Positions 13,450 through 13,590 of a DNA stretch of 13,590 nt are shown piece after piece; the first letter of the stretch is position 1, and every line of letters starts with the position of its first letter. Under the pieces are notes generated by a model. It searched no databases. It worked only from the letters and a program-made list of their open reading frames with translations, and was not told the origin of the DNA. The stretch comes from Methylococcales bacterium (lineage in GTDB: Bacteria > Pseudomonadota > Gammaproteobacteria > Methylococcales > Methylomonadaceae): NCBI GenBank assembly GCA_009692395.1, contig SHZG01000039.1, forward strand, positions 1-13,590. The letters run 5' to 3'. A program made the translations under genes and the position numbers.

Positions 13450-13590
13450 GCCAAAGCAAAATAAAATGATTTAAAAGAGCTGAGAGAACAGTGTATCAGT
13501 GGAGCAGTTTTTCTTTCTTCTAAGTGCTTTAGCTTGCGCCCATTTGTGTTCAATAGGATTTAAGTCAGGTGAATAAGGCGGCAAGAATTC
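13450..13590 (-). mobile_element. End of an IS630-type insertion sequence, runs off right edge
   Basis: The usher homology stops exactly at a TA (13448-13449, part of the Tyr codon TAT), and a transposase stop codon lies 22 bp further right. IS630 elements insert at TA and duplicate it, so I place the element's end at 13450. The terminal bases GCCAAAGCAAAATAAAATGA would form the inverted repeat, but the other end is outside the window. Confidence 0.6.
13471..13590 (-). CDS. IS630-family transposase, C-terminal fragment
   Basis: The last 39 codons are visible on the minus strand, beginning EFLPPYSPDLNPIEHKWAQA and ending with a TAA at 13473-13471. The LPPYSPDLNPIExxW block is the hallmark third part of the DDE catalytic domain in IS630/Tc1-type transposases, the Glu of NPIE being the final catalytic acid. 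The gene enters from beyond the right edge; whether the full copy is intact is unknown. It is not listed among long open frames because only the end is present. Confidence 0.88.
   Translation of the reverse strand, partial: EFLPPYSPDLNPIEHKWAQAKALRRKKNCSTDTLFSQLF

Noticed and set aside
1..13590. Search for CRISPR arrays, tRNA or rRNA genes, toxin-antitoxin pairs, phage genes or a novel defence island
   Set aside because: No regularly spaced repeats, tRNA-like cloverleaf or suitable gene clusters were seen by eye; the window is largely core genome.

Overview
The window reads as chromosomal DNA of a moderately AT-rich gammaproteobacterium. BamE (SmpA/OmlA) divergent from fur, a Lol lipoprotein exporter, the long gammaproteobacterial form of PstC/PstA and a chaperone-usher remnant all fit. 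The style of the proteins, together with IS1-like and IS630 debris, suggests the Thiotrichales/Beggiatoa neighbourhood, but that is inference without a database search. Most of the window is ordinary core genome. I do not see a wholly new system. The most interesting content is regulatory and architectural.

Layout, left to right. (1) Positions 1-147 hold the end of an IS1-like element whose transposase runs off the left edge. (2) On the minus strand a DHH/DHHA1 phosphoesterase gene (802-1758) is followed 7 bp later by cysC (177-794), a probable two-gene operon. (3) Divergently, an AI-2E family membrane protein lies at 1876-2976. (4) The plus-strand phosphate operon pstS-pstC-pstA-pstB-phoU spans 3083-9687. 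It has a near-ideal Pho box and -10 ahead of pstS, a strong terminator after pstS, and a second Pho-box-like promoter directly before pstC. (5) A 201-bp convergent spacer (9688-9888) is packed with three inverted repeats, one of them REP-like. (6) The minus-strand cluster fur-lolC-lolD (12253 down to 9889) is tightly packed. (7) bamE (12380-12898) is divergent from fur. (8) The right end is decayed: the C-terminal part of an outer-membrane usher gene, broken by a frameshift, was cut upstream by an IS630-type element that runs off the right edge.

How the genes work together. PstS binds periplasmic phosphate, PstC/PstA form the channel, PstB supplies ATP hydrolysis, and PhoU links transport to PhoR/PhoB signalling (phoB and phoR are not in the window). 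The terminator plus second promoter would let PstS be made in excess while keeping the transporter separately phosphate-responsive. PstC carries a roughly 330-residue beta-propeller-like periplasmic insert and PstA a coiled-coil periplasmic insert. LolC and LolD extract outer-membrane lipoproteins from the inner membrane; BamE, encoded next door, is itself such a lipoprotein. CysC makes PAPS. A plausible but untested idea is that its DHH partner removes PAP, the by-product of PAPS use.
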